From the IMG/VR virus record IMGVR_UViG_3300035670_000684, positions 1 through 36,761 of that record: a DNA stretch of 36,761 bases; one strand, written 5' to 3'. The stretch is from a virus. Position 1 is the stretch's first letter. Each line of letters begins with the position of its first letter. The position numbers and the translations under genes are program-made. The notes beneath the pieces are model-generated. The model had not been told where the DNA came from. It was given only the letters and a program-made list of their open reading frames with translations, and did no database searches. Shown in pieces: positions 19,177 to 28,511 of this stretch.

Positions 19177-19875
19177 TTACTTTTCTAAATATTTAAGCAA
19201 ATTGTTAATAACAACTGCGAAGTCTTGCCTTGTGACAGCCCCAGTCGGATTAAAATTATTATCAGTATCACCGATCATAATTTTCTTATTCGCTATGTTT
19301 TCTACTGCATTTTTTGCATATTCGCTTATTTTATCATCATCTTGGAACATATTTTGTTTCACCTCCACCAATTTATTAATTTGTTTCTGAACATCAGCCC
19401 GGAACATATCAACAGATTTACCGTATTTTGCAAAATAATTAATAGGGTCCATATGATCGGTTTCTCGATATCTCAATGATATCTCTGCATGTGACGGAAG
19501 ATTGTCTGGAGTTACTGTAGTAATATTTAGTACATCAATAAATATTTCAGCAATTACTTTAATTCCGTTATCCCAAATTTTTTTGAATTTTTCTGCTGTA
19601 GTTGCGTGGCATAACTCACAACCTAAATACTTACTATTTCCTGTCCTTCCACAGTGCCAACCAACCTCATCAAATGGAATCATTTGCATTACTGATTCTG
19701 TATCAACAAACAAATGAGCAGATGCATTAACAGAGTTATTGTTAAAATAATTATATTCAATTTCTACACTGTCATTAGGATTATCTGTTTCGTGTAATAC
19801 AATTCCGCATGGAGTAAACTTTTTGAAGGATCTATTTTTAGATATATACTTTTGAATAATTTTCAAATTAACCAA
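19177..19875 (-). CDS. N-acetylmuramoyl-L-alanine amidase with SLH domain
   Basis: 232 residues. Residues about 20-150 are an Amidase_2 domain: GIVLHET (first zinc His), VGWHCG, PSHAEISLRYRETDHMDPINYF (zinc and catalytic residues). Residues about 178-230 (ISEYAKNAVENIANKKIMIGDTDNNFNPTGAVTRQDFAVVINNLLKYL) are a single S-layer homology repeat, used to attach to cell-wall polysaccharide. It cleaves peptidoglycan at host lysis. Overlaps the XhlA gene by 8 bases. Confidence 0.88.
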   Translation of the reverse strand: MVNLKIIQKYISKNRSFKKFTPCGIVLHETDNPNDSVEIEYNYFNNNSVNASAHLFVDTESVMQMIPFDEVGWHCGRTGNSKYLGCELCHATTAEKFKKIWDNGIKVIAEIFIDVLNITTVTPDNLPSHAEISLRYRETDHMDPINYFAKYGKSVDMFRADVQKQINKLVEVKQNMFQDDDKISEYAKNAVENIANKKIMIGDTDNNFNPTGAVTRQDFAVVINNLLKYLEK

Positions 19876-20059
19876 CTCCCTTTAATTTCAGAAGTAATAA
19901 AATAAGGGTTCCTGTCGATGTTAGCAGTACCCCTATAATACCTTTTTTGATAAGATTTAAATCTTCCTTCATAGTGTCCACACGTTCTTCAAGTTTGTCT
20001 ACTCTTTTAGTTAGTTCTCGGATTCTTTCATCTTGTAAGCAATCGTGATCTATACCCAT
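19868..20059 (-). CDS. xhlA: XhlA-type lysis/membrane protein
   Basis: 63 residues. An N-terminal coiled coil (RIRELTKRVDKLEERVDTMKEDLNLIKKG) is followed by one C-terminal membrane helix (IIGVLLTSTGTLILLLLKL), the exact architecture of haemolysin XhlA. In PBSX-type phages XhlA acts with holin and amidase in lysis, and the three genes are adjacent here. Confidence 0.85.
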   Translation of the reverse strand: MGIDHDCLQDERIRELTKRVDKLEERVDTMKEDLNLIKKGIIGVLLTSTGTLILLLLKLKGVG

Positions 20060-20117
20060 TTTGCACCGTCCTTATTTTATATTTAGGTAATTTATATACT
20101 TTTTTAATATTGATTAC

Positions 20118-20441
20118 TTACATACTTAACAATCTTAATTGTTCTCTTAATAATTCTTTTTCTTGTATTATATCAATTTTGCTTTGATGTATTATTAGCT
20201 CTGGAATTTGTGCGATAATATCTTCTACTATTCTTGGAACTATTAAATCTAGATTTGATAATTGTGTTTGTATGTTTTTTATTGGATCTATATAATTTGG
20301 AGTTGGCGTAAATTCTATAATTTCATAATCATTTATATTTTCTCTGTTGTTAAAAATCATTTGATTTATTATTTCATTATTAATTTCATCAAAAATACCT
20401 ATTACATTTTTATTTTGTTTATGTTGTAACTTATATGACAT
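20118..20441 (-). CDS. Hypothetical protein after tail fibre
   Basis: 107 residues, strong ribosome site AGGAGG. It starts with strands (YKLQHKQNKNVIGIFDEIN), has the phrase YEIIEFTPTPNYIDPIKNI, and ends in a helix pair. Position directly after the fibre gene is typical for XkdX-type or fibre assembly proteins, but I see no decisive motif. Confidence 0.6.
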   Translation of the reverse strand: MSYKLQHKQNKNVIGIFDEINNEIINQMIFNNRENINDYEIIEFTPTPNYIDPIKNIQTQLSNLDLIVPRIVEDIIAQIPELIIHQSKIDIIQEKELLREQLRLLSM

Positions 20442-20458
20442 TATTATAACCTCCTATA

Positions 20459-23104
20459 TTAGCTTATAGAGTTTGTTACACTCCCTGTACTCACATCAGC
20501 ACATACTGTTAAATTTTTAAGATATGCTGTACCACCTGTATTCTTTATCAGTATGTTATACATTTGTCCAGCCGTCACATAAACGTCAACACTTTTTGCA
20601 ACATATGTACTACTGTTTGTTGATGATATCTGTGTTTGTGCTAATTCTCCTCCATAATAATTTCCTAATGATATAGTAGTATCACTAGCAGCTGGATGCT
20701 TGACTTCAAATTTAAGTCTAACCGTACCACTGTATTTAACTCTAAAAGTTTTGACTGATTGATAAGTTGTACCAGTTTGTGTTACCTCTGAATTTGATGT
20801 TAATATAACATTGTCACTGGATTGATAAGCAGGTGAGTCAGGATATCCATACCCAACATCAGTTCCATCACTCATTACAGCTTTTCCAATTGTTCCGATG
20901 GCAAGTCTAGCGGAAGAAGTATTATTTCTATAAATTATATCGCCACGTGTAGTCATTACGTTGGTGTGTAATGTGGTTAAATCAGCGTGTGTTTGTATAT
21001 CTATAGCTACTTGAGTTTTATTAGCATCAATGGTGTCTATGGTTTTCTCAACCTTAACATCCAAATCTTTAATCTGTTCAGTATTTCCATTTACTTGTGC
21101 TTTAAGATTTGTGCCATATATATAGCTTAAAGTACCATTTGTGCTTAGATTATTATAATTATATCCATATTCAAAATACTCGCCTGTACTAGCTCCACTT
21201 ATAGTAAATGTCAATCCACCACTAGCTACAGTACATGATGACAATGCGACTGGAGTTAATGCTCCTGTTGAAACATTGATTTTATTTACATGAGTTAAGC
21301 CTAAAATAGGATAACTTGTATTAGCAATTGCAATATTTGACCCATATAATCCCACATCTCCGATATATGGTTCTATAATAACTGTACCGCTTTGTTCTGC
21401 TGTTACAACATTTGACCAATAGTTTGTTACAACTGGAGTTGCTAATTGATATATCATTCTGTATTGTTGAAATCCTGCATCAATATTTGTTGTAACATGA
21501 GTGTAATCTGATGCTCCTGCATTTTTTACAGTACCACTTGCAATACCTGTCCATACACACGAAGCTACGTTTGTATTAGCTGTAGTGAGTTTCCATCCAT
21601 TCATATATGCTTTGATTAAGCCATTCCAAGTCAATCCTGTAAATGTAGTTCCTGCCACCCAAATTTCATCCCAACCTGTATCTATATCCTTTGCATTAAT
21701 ATATGCAACATTTGTTGAAACTTCTATGTGGTCTTCTAAACTATTAGTTGTACTTACTGTGAGTTTCATCCCATTGTATTTCAATGCTAATAACGATTGG
21801 CTTACATTACTTCCAGAGGTAAATAATGCAGATGATGAAAATAATTTAGAACCAGTATAATCGCTTGTAAATGCCCATGTATAAGCATTACCACTCAGCG
21901 TAACAACATCGCTAACATTCTTAGTATGCACACCTGTATTAACATCAAATGTATCTTTAATTGTGCTTGATACACTTCTTAATGTTACAGGAACTATTGC
22001 TGATGTTTCTGTGTATGGTTCGTATGTTGTTGCTGTCGATCCTTTCTCAAGCATAGTAGCATCTAAATCTACTGTATACGCTGACAATCTAAAATAAGAT
22101 GCATTAGATGGTGAAGTATATGTGCCATTAGGTACTGTAGCTCCACCTGGACTAACTAATGTTCCTGATATAAAAGTTTTATTAATATCGTACCATGTGA
22201 AGTAATGCTGTGTTCCTGCCGCTTGTGTCAAACCAGATACACGATAATTAGTAGATGGTGATACTTTTATAAATTCACTTGCATTTGCGGATGCACTGGT
22301 TTGTAATACGCCAGAGGAGTCAATATATTTAAGCCTAGTCACTCTGCTCTTATCAAATAAATTCTTACCAACACTCTTAACCCTAGTCATATTAGTATGT
22401 TGTAAATCATTATGAAATGGATATTTGTCTAATAATGCTGTAGCACCTAAAGCGTATTCTGCTGATGTAATTTCTTGAAGCATTATTGCATCGAAGTAGC
22501 CATATTGTGTGTCTGAACCGTCTCCACGAATTTTTAACCGAACTTCTGTTGCACCATCAAAATCTGTAGGTTGTAAAACTACACCTTGTCTTAAATAAGA
22601 CGTTGATGTTGATGCAGTAACATAAGTATTATAAGTATCACTTACTGCTTCTACACCAAATTTAATGCCTGTACCTAAATTTCCATTTTTAACATAGGCA
22701 CTTACCAGATAATATTTTGAAGTATTTAATAGACTTAAAATATTTCTATAAATAGTTCCACCAGTGCCACTTATTGTAACCTTTAAACAATTAGTTCCTT
22801 CAAATTTATTACTGGAATCTGTAGCAACTGACGCACTTGAAGATGACCATCCTGTAGTAGCTTCACATCCAGATACAGTACTAGGCAATATATTCATAAC
22901 ACTATTACCATTTAAATTAGCAGTCAATTCACCTTTAACCGCTGTAGAAGGTAATGAAGTTACTTGTGATTGTGAATCCGCTGATGTGGAGTACTCAGGA
23001 TTATGTGCATCGTACAATCCTTGTTCAATTTTATTAAGATTTTCAGCGTTAATAGCAGGTTCTTGTTCATCTACCCATACTGTTTTTACATATTTATTAG
23101 CCAT
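20459..23104 (-). CDS. Tail fibre / receptor-binding protein
   Basis: 881 residues. The first 35 (MANKYVKTVWVDEQEPAINAENLNKIEQGLYDAHN) match the common tail-attachment head of Firmicutes tail fibres. The middle is beta-rich and rich in Ser, Thr, Gly. Two or three carbohydrate-binding-like units are suggested (TTGWSSSSASVATDSSNKFEGTNCLKVTISG, SAYVKNGNLGTGIKFGVEA..., NTSKYYLVSAYV). A helical segment near 650-690 (AQVNGNTEQIKDLDVKVEKTIDTIDANK) may form a trimer stalk. It determines host range. Start overlaps the stop of the previous gene by one base. Confidence 0.8.
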   Translation of the reverse strand: MANKYVKTVWVDEQEPAINAENLNKIEQGLYDAHNPEYSTSADSQSQVTSLPSTAVKGELTANLNGNSVMNILPSTVSGCEATTGWSSSSASVATDSSNKFEGTNCLKVTISGTGGTIYRNILSLLNTSKYYLVSAYVKNGNLGTGIKFGVEAVSDTYNTYVTASTSTSYLRQGVVLQPTDFDGATEVRLKIRGDGSDTQYGYFDAIMLQEITSAEYALGATALLDKYPFHNDLQHTNMTRVKSVGKNLFDKSRVTRLKYIDSSGVLQTSASANASEFIKVSPSTNYRVSGLTQAAGTQHYFTWYDINKTFISGTLVSPGGATVPNGTYTSPSNASYFRLSAYTVDLDATMLEKGSTATTYEPYTETSAIVPVTLRSVSSTIKDTFDVNTGVHTKNVSDVVTLSGNAYTWAFTSDYTGSKLFSSSALFTSGSNVSQSLLALKYNGMKLTVSTTNSLEDHIEVSTNVAYINAKDIDTGWDEIWVAGTTFTGLTWNGLIKAYMNGWKLTTANTNVASCVWTGIASGTVKNAGASDYTHVTTNIDAGFQQYRMIYQLATPVVTNYWSNVVTAEQSGTVIIEPYIGDVGLYGSNIAIANTSYPILGLTHVNKINVSTGALTPVALSSCTVASGGLTFTISGASTGEYFEYGYNYNNLSTNGTLSYIYGTNLKAQVNGNTEQIKDLDVKVEKTIDTIDANKTQVAIDIQTHADLTTLHTNVMTTRGDIIYRNNTSSARLAIGTIGKAVMSDGTDVGYGYPDSPAYQSSDNVILTSNSEVTQTGTTYQSVKTFRVKYSGTVRLKFEVKHPAASDTTISLGNYYGGELAQTQISSTNSSTYVAKSVDVYVTAGQMYNILIKNTGGTAYLKNLTVCADVSTGSVTNSIS

Positions 23105-23553
23105 TAAGCCCTCACCATCCTATCTATTCGAGTAAATTGAATTTCATCCGAGCTTGTTTTTACTCTATGCCATAAAATCCTACTAATTAAAACACCCGAA
23201 TTTAAAGATGTTGTTGCAGAGCTTCCTCCAAAAATTCCAATCTCTTCAATAGTACCAATAGCTTCAGCCTCTAATACAATAGCTAAGCTAGTTAACTCTC
23301 CTGTATTTGTCTTTGTTATATCTGTAAACTGTGTCCTGAAAAATTCATTATTTAGAGTTGTATCATTATTAGTTACTGGAGTATTACCACTTCCAAGCGC
23401 TAGATATTTTACTTCTAAATCTGTAACTTGACCTTGCAAAACTTTTATTAATTCATCGAGTGCTGCATTCATTATTTTATTATGTATTATTTCTTCTTTG
23501 TCTTTAGTTTTAATTATAAAAGTACCTTGCCATCCAGTATTACTCTCAATCAT
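23104..23553 (-). CDS. Tail/baseplate protein
   Basis: 149 residues, ribosome site GGAGG. The pattern VTDLEVKYLALGSGNTPVTNNDTTLNNEFFRTQFTDI...LTSLAIVLEAEAIGTIEEIGIFGG is widespread in Firmicutes phages between the tail hub and fibre genes. It is a small beta-sandwich tail component. Role probably in baseplate or fibre attachment. Confidence 0.7.
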   Translation of the reverse strand: MIESNTGWQGTFIIKTKDKEEIIHNKIMNAALDELIKVLQGQVTDLEVKYLALGSGNTPVTNNDTTLNNEFFRTQFTDITKTNTGELTSLAIVLEAEAIGTIEEIGIFGGSSATTSLNSGVLISRILWHRVKTSSDEIQFTRIDRMVRA

Positions 23554-25018
23554 TCAAATCAACCTCCGTATCAAATACCATTTTAGAGCTTGGACTTGGA
23601 TATAATGTAGGCTTAGGATATAAAACTGTTGATGGTAATAACGGAATGTTAGGAATTCTAGTTTCTACATAAATATTTAATGCTCCTTGATAGCCTTGGT
23701 TTTCTTGTTGTAAATTAAGCAATATTAATACTTCATTTTCATTAATTGCATAATCTCGATTACCTTTCAATAATTCTTTGAAAAATTCTTCCCATCCACC
23801 TATACATGCACCGTCAAGTGCTTTAATATTATATTCAATTGATCCAGAATCACTAGCGCGTATATTAACCGATTCTATTAGATAATTATCATTAATATTA
23901 TATAATGATTTTTCTACTGGTAATAATTGACCTGCCTCTAATCCACTAACTTCAGTTGAAAAAGATATAGTATCTTTAATTTCACCATAAGTCTGTATTA
24001 ATCCATTTCCATATTGTTTTGCTTGTTCTATAATATTAATTGATTTTTCTGTATTCAACGCTTCATATTTTCCTTGATTAGTAATTCCGTCTGGATTTTC
24101 GATTTTAACAAAAAGATTTCTAAGGCCTATATATGTTATTCTTAATGCATCATCATTTGTAAGCACTGATAAAGAATTATCTTGAGTTATAATCTGACTT
24201 CCGTAGGTCCAATACCATTTTTTATTTGTATCTAAACCATTAATACCAATGTCTGATGGTGTAATTTCAACCCATCCTATACTATTAAGATTAATTTCAA
24301 TTATAGGTTTTTCTGCTAAAGGAAATCGCATAACAAAATTTCTACTTTTACCATCAGGAGCAGGAGTAGGAACTTCATATTCTTGTGTAGCAGTTCGTCC
24401 ACGTCCACCTCTAACATACTGTATAGTTCTATAATCATCCATATTTGATTCTTGCTGAAATTTAGTATGTTGAATAGTATCATTAAGTACCCAAGGTGCA
24501 TTATTTGTTGCTCTATTAAAAAACTGCAATTTTTTATTTTTATCAATGTTCCAATTATAACCAGTAACTTTTTTAATATAATCTAATGCAGCTGAACATT
24601 TTAAATAATTAAATACTGCTTTTGTAATAATTGGACCTTCTTCAATATCACCTGCAGTTACTCCTTCTTCACCTAAAACTTCTGTAATCATATCCAATAA
24701 AATATATCGTGCAGTTTGATTTTCATAAGTTTTTGCTATAAATCTCCTGTCAGCTAATGCACAATTATCAACTATGTTTAAATCATAGTATAAAAAATTA
24801 GGATCACCTTCATATTTGCGCATCCTGAGAATAACTCCTTCAAAAATTTTGTTCGAATCATTAAACATTTGGAATTCTGCGCCTTCTGTTATTGAAGCTA
24901 ATTGTTTATCTATTACAGTTACATTGAGAGTTGACCTAGCATTAATTTTGTCAGAAATTGACCATCCCGGATCAATTAATACTTCATTACTATTAATGTA
25001 ATATGATCTACCCATCAT
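23546..25018 (-). CDS. Tail hub / endopeptidase-like tail protein
   Basis: 490 residues. The N-terminal half (NVTVIDKQLASITEGAEFQMFNDSNKIFEGVILRMRKYEG...YDLNIVDNCALADRRFI) is the gp27-like hub fold seen in siphophage tail-tip proteins. The C-terminus has IPLLPSTVLYPKPTLYPSPSS, a repeated LYP motif typical of these proteins. There is no separate distal tail protein gene between this and the tape measure, so the tail tip is simpler than in many siphophages. Overlaps the tape measure stop by four bases. Confidence 0.75.
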   Translation of the reverse strand: MMGRSYYINSNEVLIDPGWSISDKINARSTLNVTVIDKQLASITEGAEFQMFNDSNKIFEGVILRMRKYEGDPNFLYYDLNIVDNCALADRRFIAKTYENQTARYILLDMITEVLGEEGVTAGDIEEGPIITKAVFNYLKCSAALDYIKKVTGYNWNIDKNKKLQFFNRATNNAPWVLNDTIQHTKFQQESNMDDYRTIQYVRGGRGRTATQEYEVPTPAPDGKSRNFVMRFPLAEKPIIEINLNSIGWVEITPSDIGINGLDTNKKWYWTYGSQIITQDNSLSVLTNDDALRITYIGLRNLFVKIENPDGITNQGKYEALNTEKSINIIEQAKQYGNGLIQTYGEIKDTISFSTEVSGLEAGQLLPVEKSLYNINDNYLIESVNIRASDSGSIEYNIKALDGACIGGWEEFFKELLKGNRDYAINENEVLILLNLQQENQGYQGALNIYVETRIPNIPLLPSTVLYPKPTLYPSPSSKMVFDTEVDLND

Positions 25019-26949
25019 GTCACCCCTAGAGCTTTTAACCTTCTAACTATTAATTCGCCAAACTTATCTGCATCATCGTCACTCATAATTGTATTGCCTG
25101 TTATGTTGATATTTATTCCTCCAGTTTTATCTAGTGGAGTAACCCTTGCGCCTTTTATATTACTAAGTATTTCAGGTCCTTTTTCTCCTACCATGACTGC
25201 TCCATCATCACCAATATTTCCACCTTTAGCAAGTTGAGGTATTTTAGGTATATTTATACCCCAAGATTTCCCTCCCATTCCAGGAACCCAATCCGGAGCC
25301 GAAAAATGTAATTTGTTCAAACCATTAATCATTAAATTTACACCAGATATAATAAGATTTATATATCCTTTTATTCCCCACCAAATACCATCCCATACAC
25401 CTAATACAAAAGTTTTAACTGCTCCAAATGCCGATTTAATTCCCTCAATAACAGGTGTTAATTTTTCCAAAATATAGGTCCATGCTTCAGAAGCTTTTTC
25501 TTTAACTAAATCCCAGTTTTTATATAGTAATACACCAGCTGCTACTAATGCACCAATTGCAATAACAACTAACCCAATCGGTGACGTAATAAATGCTAAT
25601 ACAGCACTAAATGCTGTACCTGCAACCGTAGCAACTCCAGTTACAGTAGTCCATATTCCAGTAGCAATTGCACTTGCATTAATAGCTAAAGTATAAATTC
25701 CAAAAGTTAATGCTCCTGCTGCTATACCTGCAAATAAAGGTGTAAGAGCATCTAATAAAGCTACAGTATCATCTTTAAATTTTACAACTTGTTCTGCTAC
25801 CTCCTTAAATTTATTAATTATTTTAGGCATATTAGCCTGTATCCAAGTAGCAAATTCATTTAATTTAGGTAGTATTTTTTCACCAAGTGGCAATAATATA
25901 CCAGTTTCAAGTTGTCTTTTAATTCCAGTCATAGCTTCGCCAAAAGTATTATATTTAACAGCGTTTATTTGTTGTAGAGCATTAATATTTGTATCAATAC
26001 CACCTTTTAAAGTTGTTAGAGCATCTATACCTTTTACCCCAATATCTTCATACATAGTGCCAAACAACGCTACACCAACAGCTGTTTGTTTTAAAGGTTC
26101 ATCAAGTTCAGTTAACCGAGTTGTTACTTCTTCAAAAGCTTTTTTTCCAGCTTCTCCACCTGCAGCAAAATCAGCAGATATTTGATTTGCATTTAGGCCA
26201 AGAGCAGTAAAGGCTTCTATTGTTCCAGTAGACATATCTTTAGATCTAATACCAAATTCTTTTATTGCATCACCTAATTTATCGATATCAAATACACCAC
26301 TTGCAGCACCGTTTGCCATCATATTAAACATTTCTTCAGCGCCTAATCCAATTTGTTGAAAATGTACAGAATATTCATTAATGCTATCGGCTAAGTTTTC
26401 GTTTGCATTTAAGCCATTTTGAGCACCTTGAGCCATTAAATTGTATGCAGAATCAGAATCTATTCCAAAATTTTTCATCAATTGATTAACACTTCGAATA
26501 CTCTCTGTGACTTCAATTCCAAATGTATCTCTCATTGCTAAAGCATTTTGTGTTGTACTTGAAAGTGCATCACCGCTTAATTTTGTTTGCTGAGCAATAG
26601 TCTGCATAGATGCACCAATATCTTCAAACGAATCTCCAAAGTTATTATTATAAATATCTAACATTGCATCACGCATACCGCCCATTTTTTCAGCGCCTGT
26701 TCCAGTTGATGCTTGTAATCCATTTAAAGCTTTTTGCAAATCCTCAGAAACATTAACGGCTAAAGTTCCAACTGCAAGAGCTGCTGTACCTGCTGCTGTT
26801 GCGATTCCTGCACCCCATTGTGCTGCTTTTTTAATTCCATCTAAAAAAGTAACTCCAACACCTTCAGCTTTATCATTAGTGTCTGATATACTTCGGTTAG
26901 CCTCATCGTTATCAACTAAAATCGATCCAAATAATCTAAATATTTCCAT
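25015..26949 (-). CDS. Tape measure protein
   Basis: 644 residues. Residues 1-100 helical; about 80-330 is the TP901-type tape measure core (AEKMGGMRDAMLDIYNNNFGDSFEDIGASMQTIAQQTKLSGDALSSTTQNALAMRDTFGIEVTESIRSVNQLMKNFGID). Hydrophobic segments lie at about 405-495 (LFAGIAAGALTFGIYTLAINASAIATGIW...GLVVIAIGALVAAGVLLYKNW). A Gly-rich C-terminus ends with IKGARVTPLDKTGGININITGNTI. It sets tail length; 644 residues implies a fairly short tail. Preceded by the frameshifted chaperone pair, the usual order. Confidence 0.92.
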   Translation of the reverse strand: MEIFRLFGSILVDNDEANRSISDTNDKAEGVGVTFLDGIKKAAQWGAGIATAAGTAALAVGTLAVNVSEDLQKALNGLQASTGTGAEKMGGMRDAMLDIYNNNFGDSFEDIGASMQTIAQQTKLSGDALSSTTQNALAMRDTFGIEVTESIRSVNQLMKNFGIDSDSAYNLMAQGAQNGLNANENLADSINEYSVHFQQIGLGAEEMFNMMANGAASGVFDIDKLGDAIKEFGIRSKDMSTGTIEAFTALGLNANQISADFAAGGEAGKKAFEEVTTRLTELDEPLKQTAVGVALFGTMYEDIGVKGIDALTTLKGGIDTNINALQQINAVKYNTFGEAMTGIKRQLETGILLPLGEKILPKLNEFATWIQANMPKIINKFKEVAEQVVKFKDDTVALLDALTPLFAGIAAGALTFGIYTLAINASAIATGIWTTVTGVATVAGTAFSAVLAFITSPIGLVVIAIGALVAAGVLLYKNWDLVKEKASEAWTYILEKLTPVIEGIKSAFGAVKTFVLGVWDGIWWGIKGYINLIISGVNLMINGLNKLHFSAPDWVPGMGGKSWGINIPKIPQLAKGGNIGDDGAVMVGEKGPEILSNIKGARVTPLDKTGGININITGNTIMSDDDADKFGELIVRRLKALGVT

Positions 26950-26963
26950 GTAACCAACCCCTT

Positions 26964-27598
26964 TTAATCTTCTATGAGTTGTAATTTTTTTATTCCTAAA
27001 TGTTTTCCTTGATGTATTTTTCTAATTTCTTCACATTTATCAATTATCTCTATCTTTGATAATTTTTTTGAGTTATTATTAGAAATTGCTTTTGTAGAAT
27101 TTCCTCTGAATTTTTCATAAGAAATAAATGACTTTTTATCCATGTTAGGGAAAACAGATAACCACATCTCCCAATCTCTTTGTTCTGTACGTTTTTCTAT
27201 TGCCTTATTTATAATCTCAATTCCATCAATCCAAAATAAATTAAATATATAATCAAGGTTTGAATATCTAGTTAATAGCAGGTCAATTATTTCTGTGTCG
27301 TCAATTGACCTGCAGATTTGAAAAAATTTGCTATACCAGGCAATTTTTTTACTTCTGTAATTATTTCAAAAGTTTTTTCAATTGGTAATTCACAAAATTC
27401 TTTGACATCCATTCCAGACAAACTTGCTAAAAATTCATTTACTTCATTTTCTGCTAAATGTAAATTTTCAAAAGCCGTTAAAACTAATTCAGCTCCTAAT
27501 TGTTTTTGTGTTTTATCATCAGTTTCTATTTTTAAATTCATTTTTTTAAGTATTTTAGACATGCTAAAAATATCCGATGTTTTTAAATTTCTCAACAT
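26964..27598 (-). CDS. Tail assembly chaperone GT, made by -1 frameshift
   Basis: The short product (27287-27598) ends in LPGIANFFKSAGQLTTQK. At GCA AAT TTT TTC AAA a -1 slip on TTTTTTC (27326-27320) moves ribosomes into a frame open to 26964, adding QICRSIDDTEIIDLLLTRYSNLDYIFNLFWIDG... The extension contains the part that would otherwise look like a separate 67-residue gene starting MWLSVFPNMDKK. Siphophages use such G/GT pairs to recruit tail-tube protein onto the tape measure. Seen: slippery heptamer and open frame; role from the family. Confidence 0.75.
27287..27598 (-). CDS. Tail assembly chaperone G
   Basis: 103 residues, ribosome site AGGAGG. Helical protein (ELVLTAFENLHLAENEVNEFLASLSGMDVKEFCELPIEKTFEIITEVKKLPGIANFF) of the TAC/XkdN-like type placed between tail tube and tape measure. 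Its last 12 codons overlap the alternate frame used for the GT fusion. Confidence 0.75.
   Translation of the reverse strand: MLRNLKTSDIFSMSKILKKMNLKIETDDKTQKQLGAELVLTAFENLHLAENEVNEFLASLSGMDVKEFCELPIEKTFEIITEVKKLPGIANFFKSAGQLTTQK
27320..27326 (-). other. Slippery heptamer TTTTTTC for -1 frameshift
   Basis: In the chaperone frame it reads xxT TTT TTC, a canonical X-XXY-YYZ site, about 12 codons before the zero-frame stop. The stop itself lies in a region with AGGTCAATTGACG palindromic pairing that may stimulate the slip. Confidence 0.75.
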
Positions 27599-27643
27599 AG
27601 AAATTTCCTCCTAATTTAAATCAATTTTAAGCTATATGAAAAT

Positions 27644-27669
27644 AAAAAAAGGGGTAAATATACCCCTTT
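27644..27669 (-). terminator. Attenuator/terminator after tail tube gene
   Basis: On the minus strand AAAGGGGTA, loop TATT, TACCCCTTT, then TTTTATTTT. Perfect 9-bp stem immediately after the tail tube stop. It should reduce transcription of downstream tail genes relative to the abundant tube protein. Confidence 0.8.
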
Positions 27670-27678
27670 ATATTAAAA

Positions 27679-28497
27679 TTAACTAGAAGCCCTAGAAATG
27701 TAAATTGTATAAGTTTTGTTTGTTTTAGCTGTTTCAAGTACTGTTACAGTTATTTCATTTACACCAATTGCAAGTGCTATTGCTCCACTTGCAACCCCAC
27801 TTGCTACTGTCACACCATTTACTTTTATCTGTGTAGCTGCTGCACACGTAGGTGTTACAGTAACACTTGAAGTTGCATTAATTACAGATGCAACATATTC
27901 ATATGTTCCAGCTGCAAATACAGGAGATAATGTTGCTGTTGTTACAGTCAATGCTGTCAAGTTAGAAGCAACTGTCTCTACTTCTTCGATTGTGTAAAGT
28001 GGAGTTGCAGAATTTGTAGGGTCTCTATGTCCAGAAAATACAGCTTCGACAACGGCTTCGTCTTTATCTGCAAATTCAACGCTTAAACCATTGTCAATAA
28101 GAGGATTATTTAGAGTAATTATTTTATTTTTACCCTCCATATCAGTTCCGATCCAAGTAATATTGCTAAAATACTCAGTATCTGCAATATTACCAGTAGT
28201 TGTAGATGTGACTTTTGTTGAAGTAGCAGTTGAACCAGCCAAAGCCATCTTCAAATTTGCAATTGACATATCCATAAACTTTACTGTTAACATTGCATCT
28301 TCTTTTATAATTCTTCTTAATCCTTTTTCTTTACCAAGAGCCCCGTCTCTCTCTATAACTCTTACATCTTGTTCAACAACAAAAGAATTGCCACCTCTAG
28401 TAGGTGCCAGAATTCTTTCTCCCGGTAATCCATAATCAAGATAAACTACCCCGGTATCTAGTAGAATATTTTCTATTTGTGCTGTAGTAAGTTGCAT
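27679..28497 (-). CDS. Major tail (tube) protein with cadherin-like C-terminal domain
   Basis: 272 residues from the ATG after GGAGGTATGTTTA; six upstream codons lack a site. Residues 1-175 are the tube fold (IENILLDTGVVYLDYGLPGERILAPTRGGNSFVVEQDVRVIERDG...). Residues about 185-272 (LTALTVTTATLSPVFAAGTYEYVASVINATSSVTVTPTCAAATQIKVNGVTVASG...ITVTVLETAKTNKTYTIYISRA) are a cadherin-like beta sandwich, an optional outer domain that decorates the tail. Followed by a strong attenuator. Confidence 0.85.
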   Translation of the reverse strand: MQLTTAQIENILLDTGVVYLDYGLPGERILAPTRGGNSFVVEQDVRVIERDGALGKEKGLRRIIKEDAMLTVKFMDMSIANLKMALAGSTATSTKVTSTTTGNIADTEYFSNITWIGTDMEGKNKIITLNNPLIDNGLSVEFADKDEAVVEAVFSGHRDPTNSATPLYTIEEVETVASNLTALTVTTATLSPVFAAGTYEYVASVINATSSVTVTPTCAAATQIKVNGVTVASGVASGAIALAIGVNEITVTVLETAKTNKTYTIYISRASS

Positions 28498-28511
28498 TAA
28501 ACATACCTCCA

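Noticed and set aside
26964-27167. Independent 67-residue gene between chaperone and tape measure
   Set aside because: The frame is open further upstream and joins the chaperone by the -1 slip; no ribosome site before its ATG.
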